Source: Liolophura sinensis
Lineage: Eukaryota > Mollusca > Polyplacophora > Chitonida > Chitonidae
Direction: 5' to 3'
DNA: 64,000 nucleotides
Assembly (NCBI RefSeq): GCF_032854445.1
Contig: NC_088296.1
Coordinates: forward strand, 21,315,853 to 21,379,852
Shown here: one piece after another, positions 1 to 10,707 of the stretch
Numbering within the stretch: the stretch's first letter is position 1
Layout: every line of letters starts with the position of its first letter
Translations under genes and position numbers: made by a program
The notes under the pieces: generated by a model
What the model saw: only the letters and a program-made list of their open reading frames with translations
Database searches by the model: none
Told to the model about the DNA's origin: nothing

Positions 1-1857
1 GCCTGCTCGTTTCAGACACGCTCATTATTTTGAGGGATTTGCGGAGTTTACCTTATCCAGTTGTCAAGCACCGGAAACCGGGTCAGTCATTGCCCTACCC
101 TGAAAGCACAGAAACGGGGCTGGGCGAAACACACATTTGAAAGTGTCCACGAGGCGTGGAAATAATGATAGCCACGCTGAATACAATCTGCGTCAGAGTG
201 TGGCACAGTAAGCTTTAAAGGGAGATTCGATCTGCCTTTTCTGTCAATTAATGTTCTTTTTACTGCAACCATTTCATTGTTCATACGGTTCAGCAATTTA
301 TCTTTGCCAATGAAAATGACGGTAGAAATATATCACAATTGATTAGGTGCTTGAAAGATAATTGTTGGCAAGAAAAAATTGTTTACTTTAGTTTGTTTTG
401 TTTAACGTCGTGCTCAAGAAATTTTCACCTGTACAATCATGAACGGTCAATTATTTGAGATCACTCATTGCAAACCATCGAACTTTCGTAAATAACTGAG
501 ATCTGTGCAGCAGTGGGCACAATATTGGTTGGAGCACGTATGCTCTTCAGCTAACGTTTTGACTGCGGCAAACGGCCATTTATTGTGATCATGGTCCCAT
601 GATTTATTTATTGACGTTTCCCGCCGCGGCTCCCGCAAAGTTTAACTAATGGTAAAGTGTTCCCGTTACATGCGGGTCTGGCCGGAAATCACAGCGCGGG
701 AAAAGCAAATTTCTGCTGGCTACTTCAATAATCGACATGGAAGATTCTTTTGTAATCCTGATTCGTCTAATTAAAGAGTATGGATGTTTTGAACTTCCAA
801 AATTATTCTCTCTTTTACGTCCATCTTGCAATTTGTGAAGTTTCTAGATACACTGAATAAACAAAGTTTTTGTAGCCGGATTCAGTACTCGACAATTTCA
901 TACATCCTTGTATCCGCTACTGTTAATGATGAAAACATTGATTGCTTCGTTGTTGACTATGTCATTGTTTGTTCTTGTCTTCGTTTCAGTTTTTGCATTA
1001 GGAACACTAAGCATCCAAGAAAAAGAAAACAAGGCTCGAAATCACAGCGATTTTTGTTTCATATTTAATAAATATGAAGACGAATATATCACAAATATGT
1101 TTTGGTTATGAGAATTTCAGCAGTAAACTTGCTATATTTATTAATTTGCTTTCAATTTCTTGGATCTATACCATTGCATAACGGTGCTCAGTTAGGAAGA
1201 TCAGTAAGCCATCGCACTTTTGGCATGCACTGCGTCCGAACCTTTCCGGATTTGACATACAGATTTTACCTACAAAGTGAACATGTAATACTGAGTAAAG
1301 ACAAATGATTATCATCGAGTTTTATTCGACTTCTCGAGGTTTCTGTGACCTGTTGGTTACACTAGGAGGCCTCTCACTAATGCTGCAAGCTCAAATTCAG
1401 CTTGCAGCATTGACACATAGTTTCAGCGGATTTTGTGTCAGACCATATGCACCGCGATACGAGCTCTGTCAATCCTTCATGCCATGAAGGGTGTTCCACT
1501 GAGAACAAGGAACAGGGGGGGGGGAACACTGGGGGGGGGGGGTCACCTCTCTGACATTGAATGTAGGATAGAGCACAACAAACAATTACCCGTTCACGCT
1601 ACTTAGCATGAAATACATATGTGATAACAATCCGAAGGAAATGCTGAAGAGAATAACATTCTTCAGGCAGACACGCTTACAGCCCGTCATGAAGAATGCA
1701 ATAGCTAGAGGGAAGTCCAGGATTAAAGGATCAATTAGTGTTTGGCTCTTGGAGACCATTCATTCTTCTGCAAATAAAAAAGTAACAAAACCAGAGATAG
1801 AAAGGAAACGATTCGCAATGATCATTGTGAGGATGATAATGGTGTTGTAGGGGTTAT
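1..1857. other. No confident gene; upstream flank
   Basis: I recognise no conserved domain here. Around 915-1308 two short overlapping frames begin with hydrophobic, signal-peptide-like stretches (for example MKTLIASLLTMSLFVLVFV from 919). They lack a recognisable mature domain or matching splice sites, so I do not call a gene. A perfect 13-bp inverted repeat lies at 1379-1411 and a broken poly-G tract at about 1516-1542. The rest is unremarkable AT-rich sequence. Confidence 0.5.
1379..1411. repeat. Perfect 13-bp inverted repeat with 7-nt loop
   Basis: The arm AATGCTGCAAGCT (1379-1391) is followed by CAAATTC and then by its exact reverse complement (1399-1411). Transcribed, it would form a short stem-loop. 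No neighbouring gene explains it. Confidence 0.8.
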
Positions 1858-2187
1858 TGTTGATAACTATGTAGTCTTCTAACGATGTCTACTGTGATGA
1901 CTATGCAGTCTTCTAACGATTGCTACTTTGATGACTATATAGGTTTCTAACAATAGCTACTTTGATGACTATATAGGCTTATAGCGATGCCTACTTAGAT
2001 GATTTAATATTCTTATAACGATGGATACTTCAATGATAATGTATGCTTATAACGGTGCATACTTCGAGGACTATGTAGGCTAACAACGATGCCTACATCG
2101 ATGAATACATAGGCTCATAACAATGTCTACTTCGATGATTACGTAGGCTTAAAACGATGCCTACTTCGATGATTGTGTAGCCTCTAA
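1858..2187. repeat. 34-bp minisatellite, about 9-10 diverged units
   Basis: Successive units of the type GATGACTATGTAGGCTT...AACGATGCCTACTTC recur every 34 bp from about 1858 to 2187, with scattered substitutions. The unit length is not a multiple of three, so it is not protein coding. It lies about 2.1 kb upstream of the first exon of receptor copy 1. Confidence 0.85.
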
Positions 2188-2465
2188 TACAGTAGATAGC
2201 ATAGACAACAACTCACTATGTCATAATGCTGTACTCTAAGTGCAATTGGCCCCTGATCTATCGTCCGTATACATGGATGTCCCAACTAGTGGTTGATCCT
2301 CAGCCTTCCGTTTTTAACCGCTAATCTATTACAACTTCCGAATTCGTGCGATGTTGTGGATAAACCTGTCGGGTGCTGAACAAAGAGCATATCGATTCAC
2401 GGTAGGACTGCCACAATGTTGATGGTGCAAGGCTGTATATACATCAGCTCTATGTGTAAGGCTAC

Positions 2466-2650
2466 AGCATTGAGAGTGAAAAAACCAGGTGAAGACAGTG
2501 TGATAGTTGGCAAATGGGTCAAACGTAACAGGTGAAATTCGGCGCCATGTCAGTTAACCTTAATTCAGATGTTCATGTAATTTCTTGATAGTAATAGCTT
2601 ACACGCATCCTATCACCATGGTTAAACAAGAATTAGGTGAAATTGCTTTT
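2466..2650 (+). repeat. Dispersed repeat D
   Basis: It carries the family core: an AAAACCAG start, ACAGTGTGATAGTTGGCAAA, then a GTGAAATTCG block, followed by CTATCACCATGGTTAA downstream. Similar segments occur on both strands in at least eight other places in the window. Its boundaries are not sharply defined. Confidence 0.65.
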
Positions 2651-3908
2651 AATTGTTATTTATTTAACGGAACTTAGCAAGAGTTACTTCAAAACACGGT
2701 GTTTTTATCTAATTTAGCAACATTAAAGCATTGCACAGATGGTCGACAGTGACAGTCGAGCAAACTCGGCTTCCCATGTACTTTGAAGAACAATTCTAGG
2801 CATCATTTAGGTTTCTTTACGGTTTCCTCGTACTGACATATGGCAGATATGTACAAATGAATAATTCTATTCTGTCGCTTGATTTCCTATTCGAATTGTC
2901 TGTAACATTAGAGAGATACAATGACACGATCTACACACAGGAGCTTTTCTGCTTATATTTAAATGTACAATCGTTCAATACTCTTTATCGTTCCTTCAAA
3001 ATGTTGTTACCGTTCATAGTGACAAAGCGGTGATTATTTTATGCAATTCTCCACACCCATGCCGAGATTTGTTAAAGGAACAAAGTATAGACGACAGGAT
3101 AACCATTCAAGATCGAACACTGGCGATATTGATGTTTCAGAATCACCAGAAGTAACGTTTGGCGTATATGAAATCGTCCAAGCGCTCTCGACGGCTGTGC
3201 TTGCGTATGATTGTCGGACTATTTTACACGTTATTTGCTGTACTATTACGTGACAGTGCTGTGTCCCTCAAATCCCGTTCCTCCGATAATTTAACAGTAG
3301 GTTTGGAGGCGTGCCCCTGGTTCGCTCAGTAGTTTTATTCATTTTGGTCAACTCACTTATCCACACATTTATTTTCTATTCATTTTATTCTTTACATCAC
3401 GGTACACGCACTTTGTACATAGATCAATCTGATACCAGGTGCTACAATGTAGGTAGCAAAGTTCGATAACACAGCTGGGTTCCCTCTGTTTAAGGTAAAT
3501 GTATCTCAAGTCACACGTTAATATATTCCTTTACGTTTTTCTTAGACCTATACATTTCCTAAAATGACTTATAATATCCATCTGCTTAGATGAGAAAAAG
3601 AAATTGCTATATTTTACTGGTGATTTATATTTTATCAGATTTAGAATTGATCTTTTCTTTTAAAAGAAATTAATTTCAACAAACAATCTGTGGGACATTT
3701 AAATTTAGAATAAAGTAGTTTTTTGCCAATTAAAGAAGAGATAAATGGATAATGATCATTACATGTACACAATGTCGACATAACATCATCCTATTACTGT
3801 TTTAAACTATATACATGGCGGAATATGTCCCTTGAATGCTGTCAGAAACTGCTAGATGCTATGAAACTGCTTCGAACTCCTTTTTATAGTGTGTCTACAT
3901 TTCATCCG

Positions 3909-4000
3909 ACAGGAAATGACTCCGCCGTTGTCATGATTTTTGCTGATCACTCTAACAGGAAATGGCTCCGCCGTTGTCATGGTTTTTGCTGATCACTCTA
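3909..4000. repeat. 46-bp tandem duplication
   Basis: ACAGGAAATGACTCCGCCGT and what follows to TCACTCTA is repeated immediately with few substitutions (3909-3954 and 3955-4000). Confidence 0.85.
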
Positions 4001-4313
4001 ACTCTATTACAACACAAGTAATGTCACGTTTTTTGTAGGTTTTCTCTTTTAATATAAACATTCGGTAAAATTGTTTCTTCGACGTAAACCAACACAATGT
4101 AACCACAACATGTATCACGCGTCAAAATAATTTGTATACAGATGACAGTTTCTACCCTCTATATCTACCTCAAAATTTTACCCCTAACTGCTGTGAATAA
4201 TTGATGCTGTGCAGATTGATCCTGGCAAAAAGAGCCGTGTCTTTTAGTACTAGGTTACTGGTATAGTTTATCAATACTCTGGACAAGAAACGATGACAAA
4301 ATGTAGTAAATAT

Positions 4314-4340
4314 CGACAACAGAAGAGCTGGAGTCGTCAT
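4314..4340 (+). promoter_or_regulatory. Conserved element upstream of first exon, copy 1
   Basis: The motif (C/T)GACAACA(A/G)A... AGCT... GTC(G/A)TC is found here and again just upstream of the first-exon donors of copies 2 (25571-25597) and 4 (53091-53116). It may be proximal promoter or 5' UTR sequence retained by common descent. No TATA box is evident in copy 1. Confidence 0.4.
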
Positions 4341-4396
4341 TGTACTGGCGCTATTTTACCTCCGTTCACAAGGAAGGCCAAAAAACTGAGAAAGAG
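4341..4396 (+). other. Copy 1 non-coding first exon (start uncertain)
   Basis: The sequence ends AACTGAGAAAGAG before GTAAGAAG. The same end, GA(G/T)AAAGAG before GTAAGG, occurs in copies 3 and 4, and AATTAAGAG before GTAGGT in copy 2. The 5' boundary is not determined. Confidence 0.5.
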
Positions 4397-4741
4397 GTAA
4401 GAAGAAAAAAAACATTATCACGGATGAACGAAAGCTTTCAAGGCTTTCTGTTTGCTGCATTTCCTAAAGCAAAAACGTATTAGAGTGCGTCTTTACAGAA
4501 CTCATGGAGTCCGAGGAGCATTGATGACAATATCCGATCAATGGCGCCCGTAGGGTCATTAGCGCTGACTCACGTTAGTGAGTGTGTTTAGAACACGTTA
4601 CAGTTATTTCAAATAGCTCTAATTTGTGCTTTGTCTTCTGTAGAGATTTGGAGAAAATACTGCCAGGAATCTCCGAAAGGTTTAAAGGGCCAATATTGTT
4701 ATACATTCTTGAGAGTGACACTTTACGAAGTCTGTGAACAT

Positions 4742-4766
4742 ATGGCTCTCAACCTTTCCACTAAAT
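4742..4766 (+). pseudogene. Copy 1 start-codon exon
   Basis: It encodes MALNLSTK and ends in phase 1 at AAAT before GTGAGTAAGC. The preceding TCTGTGAACAT matches TCTGTGAAAAT before the ATG in copies 3 and 4, which fixes this start. An acceptor is near 4713-4715. The donor area is tandemly duplicated downstream. Confidence 0.7.
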
Positions 4767-5040
4767 GTGAGTAAGCAATTTTACGCGAGTAAACATTTTG
4801 ACGGGAAAGGCTAATTGGTAAACGTGATTATATTTTGTTCAGCTTCAAGTGCTTATTCATTCGTTAAATGTCAACATATATATTTTTTAATTGCTAGTTT
4901 TCCACTAAATGTAGTTAAACAATTTGCATAAAATTGTTTTCACGAAATGCTATTTGATCAACGCGATTATGTTCTGTCTAGACTTAACTGCCTATTCATT
5001 CGTTCAATGTTAAAATACACATGGTTTTAAATGTTAGTTT
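4755..5040. repeat. About 143-bp tandem duplication including a splice donor
   Basis: TTTCCACTAAATGT at 4755 recurs at about 4899. Both are followed by similar sequence, including CTTATTCATTCGTTAAATGT versus CCTATTCATTCGTTCAATGT. The second copy of the donor reads AAATGTAGTTA and is probably dead. Confidence 0.7.
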
Positions 5041-5425
5041 GGATAAAAAGATTGTAGATGTAGCAGTGGTTTCCGGGGGTTTGGAATTGCTGGTGCTTTA
5101 ATAAAAAAAAAAAGCAGATGTGAAATCGTGAACACTGGCTTTTGTACCAACACATCCGCTTTTTTGCGACTGTCACAAGTTCTCTGGGGACAACGACAAC
5201 AAAACAACACAAAGTTATCTCTTTGATTTACAGCGGTTTATACAATGTCATAAGTATGAAAGCGTTCAGAAGTATGAGTCAAACAATTACAGAATTCAGC
5301 GCTTGAGTATGTTTTTTGGGAATTTACCCTGTCTTGAATTGTTTACATGCGATAGTTTGATGTTGATTGCTACTCTCACCTTGTCACTCATGAGAAATGT
5401 GCCTTTGTATTATTTGCGTGAACAG

Positions 5426-5476
5426 GTGTTATAAATCTGTGCTTTCTTGGATTTTCTATGATGTTTTTCTTACCAG
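5426..5476 (+). pseudogene. Copy 1 signal-peptide exon
   Basis: A 51-nt phase 1-1 exon between AACAG and GTGAGT, encoding the hydrophobic core VINLCFLGFSMMFFLPG. All four copies where this exon is visible have the same 51-nt length. Confidence 0.75.
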
Positions 5477-5696
5477 GTGAGTTTGTGTTCTTTATTTTTC
5501 CTTTTGTATTCTGAAACAATAGGTTTCTTTCGTTTTTCTTGAACAAAAAAAGAGAATAATTTTTTTTTAATACTAACACTGCATGTTGACGTATAAACGA
5601 GAAGCAAACAAAAAATCCCAGATATTGCTGTCAAACTCTGTAAATGTCGGTAAACATAGGTCCACACAAACATTAAGTTATTCTTAATGCAAGAGT

Positions 5697-5880
5697 ACAG
5701 CATAGAGAGTAAAATCAGAGCATGGAAGACAGTGTGATAACTGGTAAATGGTCACACGTAAACGGTGAAATTCGTTCTCCTAGTAATTTACTTCATTTAG
5801 GATTTTTGACTGTAAATGCTTAAGTAGTAGAAAATTACACACCACCTACATGTAGCACCACGGGTTAAGGTTTTTTCCAA
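5697..5880 (+). repeat. Dispersed repeat D
   Basis: It contains AAAATCAGAGCATGG, ACAGTGTGATAACTGGTAAA and CGGTGAAATTCG. It lies in the intron between the signal-peptide and CTLD exons of copy 1. Confidence 0.65.
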
Positions 5881-5979
5881 GGTGAAAAATCAAGTTCGTC
5901 AAAAAAAGTTAACAAGCACACTGTATGCACCACTCAATATGTTGACGTGGCTAATACTAAATGTGCGTCATTTTTACAG

Positions 5980-6157
5980 CGTCGAGTGCATACACAGCCA
6001 ACAGAATACTTACATTTTTCACCGACAAGAAAATTCCGTGGAACAACGCAGCCGAGTTGTGTAGGTCACGTGGTTCATGACTTCTGATGGCTGACAGCGA
6101 AGATGTCCGATTGACTCTGGAGTATTTTAGCGAAACTGTCTGGAGTAGGTACTGGAC
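5980..6157 (+). pseudogene. Copy 1 CTLD exon a
   Basis: 178 nt, as in the intact copies. The CTLD frame reads ...FFTDKKIPWNNAAELCRS, then SEDVRLTLEYF, then YWT. An in-frame TGA at 6078-6080 replaces the CGA (Arg) of the relatives. It ends in phase 2 before GTAAGT. Confidence 0.85.
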
Positions 6158-6371
6158 GTAAGTAAAAATGCATACATATTTATTAAGATATAATTAATTA
6201 TGGATGCGAACAGTATTTCTTTTATTTCTTGTAACATGTACAAGGGCTGGAGTCAAGTAACGTTAATTTCATGCTCGTGATAGTTCTAACTTTTAGAATA
6301 AATTGATATTGAGCGATGCTAGTACAAGAGATTGTACATGTAGCAAACAGAACACAAGTTACCCTACAATT

Positions 6372-7358
6372 ACGACATTAAGTAACCCTATTTTTAAGCC
6401 CGTAAACCCTATTTGAAAAGCTTGTAAAGCTTAGTGGTAGGTCATGTAAACCCTCCATGTTAGTCGTGTAAACCCTATTTGTTAGTCGTGTAAACCCTAT
6501 TTGTAATATAATACTTATTTCTTAGTTACATAAAACGGACTTGTTAGTTATTTGAACCTTATCAGTTAGTCCTGTCATCGATATTGGTTTGTCTTGTAAA
6601 TCCTATTTGTTAGTCCTGTAAACCCCCCTGGTTTTTCATGTAAACCCTATTGGTTTTTCATATAAACTCTGTTGGTTTATATATAAACTCTGTTTGATTT
6701 ATTTTTGATTGGTGTTTAACGCCGTACTCAAGAATATTTCACTTATACCACGGCGGATAGCATTACGGTGGGAGGAAAGCGGGCAGAGCTAAACTCTATT
6801 TGTTAGTCCCGTAAACTGTATTGGATAGTCAAGTAAACCCCATTGCATAGTCAGTATACCCCACTGGATAGCCATGTAGACCGTATTGGTTGGATCTTGC
6901 AAACCCTTTTGGATACTTGTGTTAACCTCTTTGGTTAGCCATGTTACCCATATTTGTAGGTCATATAAACTCTATTGCTAGGCTATGTAAAACCTATTGG
7001 TAGCCTATGTAAACCCTATTGATTAGTCATGTAACCTATTTTGTTCATGTAAATCCTTTTGTACATTCATGTAGTTCATATTGATAGGTCACATAAACTA
7101 TATTGATTCGTCCCGTAAACCCTTTTTGTTAGTCCTCTAAAACCTATTCTTGTTTCATGCAAACTCAGTTGAATAATTATGTAAGACCCATTGGCAGATC
7201 CTGTCGGCCCTATTGCTTAGCCGTTTGGTAAGCCATGTAAATTCGTTAGATAAGCCATGTAAATCCTATAAATAGGCCATGTAAATCCTATAGATAGATC
7301 CAGTAAACACCATAGATAGGTCCTGTAAACACCATAGATAGGTCATGTAAACCCTAAC
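6372..7358. repeat. About 20-bp degenerate minisatellite (GTAAACCCTATT type)
   Basis: Roughly 1 kb of the motif TAGTCATGTAAACCCTATTG in variable form fills the intron between the two CTLD exons of copy 1. It is interrupted by a SINE A fragment at about 6694-6790. The TAAACCCT core resembles a telomere motif, but spacing and sequence are too irregular for a telomeric array. Confidence 0.8.
6694..6790 (-). repeat. SINE A, 3' part
   Basis: Contains GGTGTTTAACGCCGTACTCA and GGTGGGAGGAAAGCGGGCAG, the body and 3' end of the common SINE of this window. It is inserted in the minisatellite. Confidence 0.8.
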
Positions 7359-7423
7359 TGTTCGTCATGCACAGACATTCGGTATGCCGTTGAAAGATTT
7401 GGCACTTGCTCTCTTTAAATCAG

Positions 7424-7638
7424 ACACAACTTTTGGACCGGACTTCACGGAATAAACGGGAAGTACCTGTGGCACGCAAGCTGCAAAGGTATGGGAGAGT
7501 ACACCGCATGGATACGGCCTGACGAGATGGGGAAGAGAAAATGTATAGCTGGGGACGTGCTGCTGAAGAAAGACGAATACTGGGCACGACGACTGTGTTA
7601 TAACAGCAAGGGAATAGCCATCTGTGAAAGACAAGGTG
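7424..7638 (+). pseudogene. Copy 1 CTLD exon b
   Basis: 215 nt from acceptor AAATCAG to donor GTAAGT. It reads HNFWTGLHGINGKYLWHASC, then KCIAGDVLL, then RRLCYN and AICERQG. Cysteines match the second half of a CTLD plus the extra Cys after WHAS. This exon itself carries no stop. Confidence 0.85.
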
Positions 7639-7652
7639 GTAAGTTCTGCTCT

Positions 7653-7873
7653 ACTTTACTGCGAGAATATACATGCAAAAGTTTTGTCTTTTCGCTATAC
7701 TCTCTGGACGCTGAAAACATTTCACTTATACGACGGGGTCCAGTATTAAGGTGGGAGGGAATTGGGTAGAGCCCCTCGGAAAGCCACAATCGTCCGTAGG
7801 TTGCTGCATGCCTTCCCACGAACCGTTTGATTTTACTACGAGAATATACATGCAAAAGTCTTGTCTTTTCGCT
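7653..7873. repeat. About 45-bp direct repeats flanking a SINE fragment
   Basis: CGAGAATATACATGCAAAAG with flanks occurs at about 7653-7697 and again at 7830-7873, on either side of a truncated SINE A. The same intron sequence is single in copy 2 (about 22615-22660), so the duplication is specific to copy 1. Confidence 0.75.
7710..7822 (-). repeat. SINE A fragment
   Basis: Contains TTTCACTTATACGACGG and GTCCGTAGGTTGCTGCATGC in family A order. Both ends are truncated. Confidence 0.75.
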
Positions 7874-7961
7874 GTCTCCCAAATGCGGAGCTTATTTGCA
7901 CTTTTTCTTGGCAAATGAAAATTCAAAAGTATATTAGATACAATTTACGAAACAGGTACAG

Positions 7962-8035
7962 AGGCCGTACTTCACCTGTAACTTGTGACTGTTTTACAGT
8001 TATGACAGTGTCGTCGTGGATGTGGTTTTACTTTC
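7962..8035 (-). repeat. Dispersed repeat D, diverged
   Basis: The reverse complement reads AAAACCACATCCACGACGAC, ACTGTCATAACTGT and AGGTGAAGTACGG, which matches the D core in order. Confidence 0.5.
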
Positions 8036-8208
8036 TGTGCCGAAGTCTTTTGTATCACAAGGTGTACATATATTCGATGAGGCTGACCTAAATTTAAGTT
8101 AATATCTCTTTATTAATTGCTTAGACTGAGAAATTAACTGTGATAGGTGGCTGGTAAGTGTGTCTCCTGGTTGCGATGTTTTAATCTTATCTGTTGTAAT
8201 TTTTCCAG

Positions 8209-8460
8209 GCCAGTACGCGTTTGTGGAGCATCCTGACTGTACAGCTACGAGCATAATACATGAATATCCACAGCTACTGAGTAGTTTGGATGACTGTCAG
8301 AAGGCGTGTCTCAACGACACCGGCCAACCAGAATGCTGGGCGGTTACCTACATTCCTAAGATTTGCTATTTCTTCAGGGCGAAGTCAACGGCTGAACTGA
8401 TAGCCAACTTGGAAGAACAAGTTGGTCTATCGCCAATCTACGTGAAAATGTGCTTCGAGG
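8209..8460 (+). pseudogene. Copy 1 PAN/apple exon with mutated donor
   Basis: Follows acceptor TTTTCCAG. It encodes GQYAFVEHPDC, then DDCQKACLNDTGQPECWAVT, then CYFFRAKS and VKMCFE, a six-cysteine apple-like pattern. Relatives end TTYGAAG before GTGAGAT; here the equivalent bases are GAGG before ATGAGATT, so the donor GT is AT. Confidence 0.85.
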
Positions 8461-8689
8461 ATGAGATTAACATTAAAATGTATCTGTTTGTAATTTCCAA
8501 ATGCTGTACGGGACAGCGGATCGCTACGGGGTGACTAAGTCGCTGTTATTTTTATGGTTAGGACACAAGAATTACGTTTACAACCCCCGTCTTGAAGAGC
8601 GTACTTGTAGATTGTACCGGTCTCTTCGTAGGGGTCTGATGAAAAGAATATCTGACCAAAGACGGAAATGTGTACGATTGTGCAGTTTG

Positions 8690-8763
8690 ACCTACCTGAG
8701 GTCTACAGCAACCTGCAGATTGTCGTGGGTTTTCCCCGGTTTCTTCCCACCATAATGACCGGC
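8690..8763 (+). repeat. SINE A fragment
   Basis: CAGCAACCTGCAGATTGTCG and CCCACCATAATGACCGGC match the SINE A body. Confidence 0.7.
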
Positions 8764-8765
8764 AT

Positions 8766-9085
8766 CAATGGTTCAGTTGGCAGAACGTCCTCTTTCTGGG
8801 AGGAAGATTCAAGTTCAAGCCAGGGCCAGGCCACACCTAAGACCTTAAACAATGAAGCTGTGGTTTCCTCGCTTGAGGTTCAACATTAAGGGTAATTGTA
8901 ACGATTGGTTGACCCTTATCTTCAGAATGTATAATGGTGGGGCGGCTTACTTCTCTTCGGTAAGTCGGCTAAGTGAAACAGCATAAGACAAAACAGCGGC
9001 AGAAATCACTCCTTCGTCGTCATATCACTAAAAAATGGTTAAGTACTGGTACGACGTTTAACCCCAAGCACTCACTCGCACTCCC
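8766..9085 (+). repeat. SINE B, older copy
   Basis: It shares GGGGCGGCTTACTT, TTCGGTAAGTC, CCTTCGTCGTCATAT and CGACGTTTAACCCCAAGCAC with the better copy at 55822-56168, in the same order. It has a degenerate tRNA-like head and a CACT-type tail. Confidence 0.75.
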
Positions 9086-9132
9086 ACCCTAATGCAGGCC
9101 GCCGTAGTATAGGTAACATATTCTTTAATTTG

Positions 9133-9275
9133 ACCGTACGTGGAAAGGTCTCCAGCAACCTGCGGATGGTCGTGGGTTTCTGCCCGGTTTCCTCCCACTA
9201 TAATGCTGGTTGCCGTCGTATAAGTGAAATATCTTGATTACGGCGTAAAACACCAGTCAAATAAATAAATAAATA
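9133..9275 (+). repeat. SINE A, 5'-truncated
   Basis: CAACCTGCGGATGGTCGTGG through AAAACACCAGTCAAATAAAT. It lacks the tRNA head and ends in an AAAT repeat. Confidence 0.85.
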
Positions 9276-9827
9276 TTCTTGTATTCGGCACAAAACAGCA
9301 ATCGAAACAATAAAATATTGGGGCTGATGCGACAGTCGATGAAGGTGATCAGCTTGGTGGGCATATGTGTATTTAGTATGTGGTTAGTTAGTAGTGGTTA
9401 GTTAGTAACTTGATTAATATCGGGGGTTTGCCTTGGGCAATCCGACTTTTTCCATTCACGAAATTTGCTAAAAAGTATCTCCAGTATGGCGTTAAACAAC
9501 CATCAAATACATAAACAAATACAATTCGATATTGGGGTCACCGCAGTTTGGTCAAAAACCAATAGCACATTGCTGTTAAGTCTAGCGTATTCCACCAATA
9601 TTCTCCTGGTTAAGGCATAATTCATATTTTTCGAATCATCCTGTAAACGACAAATTAGTGAGTATTGCGCTAAAAATAATCAAATAAATAACAAAGGCTG
9701 TTGAATCTTTTCTACGTGTACAGTTTTTTCTGTCTTATTCTAATAAAACACTTCAATGATGAATCTAAGTAATTTCGGGCAAACTAATTTGTCGTTTAGC
9801 AAAAATGTATATACGCAGGTATGCTTA

Positions 9828-10131
9828 GTGTGTAACGTCCTACCTAACTGTTCAGTTATATGGCACCAAGAAGTCCATATGTGTGTCCTCGTGTGGCAGA
9901 GCAAGTCCATGCCGCCAAAGTGCTGCCGCCACTGAAGTGTCATGCCGAAGAGACCAGCCATGACAACTGGCCAAGCAGTCATGTTTCCTTCGTGTAATAA
10001 TCTCTTAGTGCTGAGCGCCAAGCCAGAGAGCAGCAAGTACCATTTTTAATATTTTTGATGTGACCTAATCAAAGTTGGATTCCGGAGTCTCCCGATTTCG
10101 AGGCCGACGCTCTAACCATCAGACCACCAAA
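9828..10131 (-). repeat. SINE C with tRNA-like head
   Basis: Body motifs GTCCATGCCGCCAA and GTGCTGAGCGCCAAGC recur at 41160-41345 and 62362-62635. At the right end the reverse complement reads TGGTCTGATGGTTAGAGCG (A-box-like), then GGCCTCGAAATCGGGAG. Confidence 0.65.
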
Positions 10132-10707
10132 CTGGTTGCTTCAGCGAAAGGGAAGTGTGCAAAAGTGCTAGTTGGGTAACAATGCTTGACAAATTTTTGG
10201 ACTTTTGGATTCTCTTTATTATTCTTCGTAAATGAACTGTTTGCAACTAATACGTACAATTGTATGCAATCTTGATAAATCGGCCAAGTAACCGCTGAGT
10301 ACTGTCTATCTGACAGCAATATCTTGAATATGGCTCAAGAGCGTTGTTATGAAAGACGCCTGACTGACTCAATAATCGACACTAATCGATTGGTAGTACG
10401 GTCAATGCCGTCTAAACAGATGGACATAGCTTACTTGATTACCTTTTAGCCATAGCTAAGTATAGCTTTTACCCGTACATGGAACAGTCTTTGTTTTCTT
10501 CACGATTTGTGCTTCTTGTAGTTTCCACGAAACCAATTAACCAAACGACCCACCCGCATCTAAACCAAATGATCAATCAAGAAGTAACACACGGTTGATC
10601 AACCAGTCGATCAATCAGCCATTGGATCAGTGAATGCAAAAATTAATTAATTAATCAGAAAATCAATTAAATAATGAATGAATTAATCTGTCTGACTGTT
10701 CTTTCAG

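Larger units (their letters stand above)
2188..4313. other. Intergenic; repeat D copy and a 46-bp duplication, no gene seen
   Basis: This stretch holds one copy of dispersed repeat D (about 2466-2650) and a tandem 46-bp duplication at about 3909-4000 (ACAGGAAATG...TCACTCTA twice, differing at few sites). The remaining AT-rich sequence shows no coding signal I can support. Confidence 0.5.

Noticed and set aside
915-1308. A possible small secreted protein with a signal-like start
   Set aside because: Two overlapping short frames with hydrophobic starts but no conserved mature part or splice support.
5437-5439. Loss of the start codon in copy 1 (CTG instead of ATG)
   Set aside because: Copies 3 and 4 also lack ATG there; their start is in an upstream exon, and copy 1 has the matching ATG at 4742-4744.
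6372-7358. Interstitial telomere array
   Set aside because: The TAAACCCT core is irregularly spaced and diverged; no run of exact telomere units.
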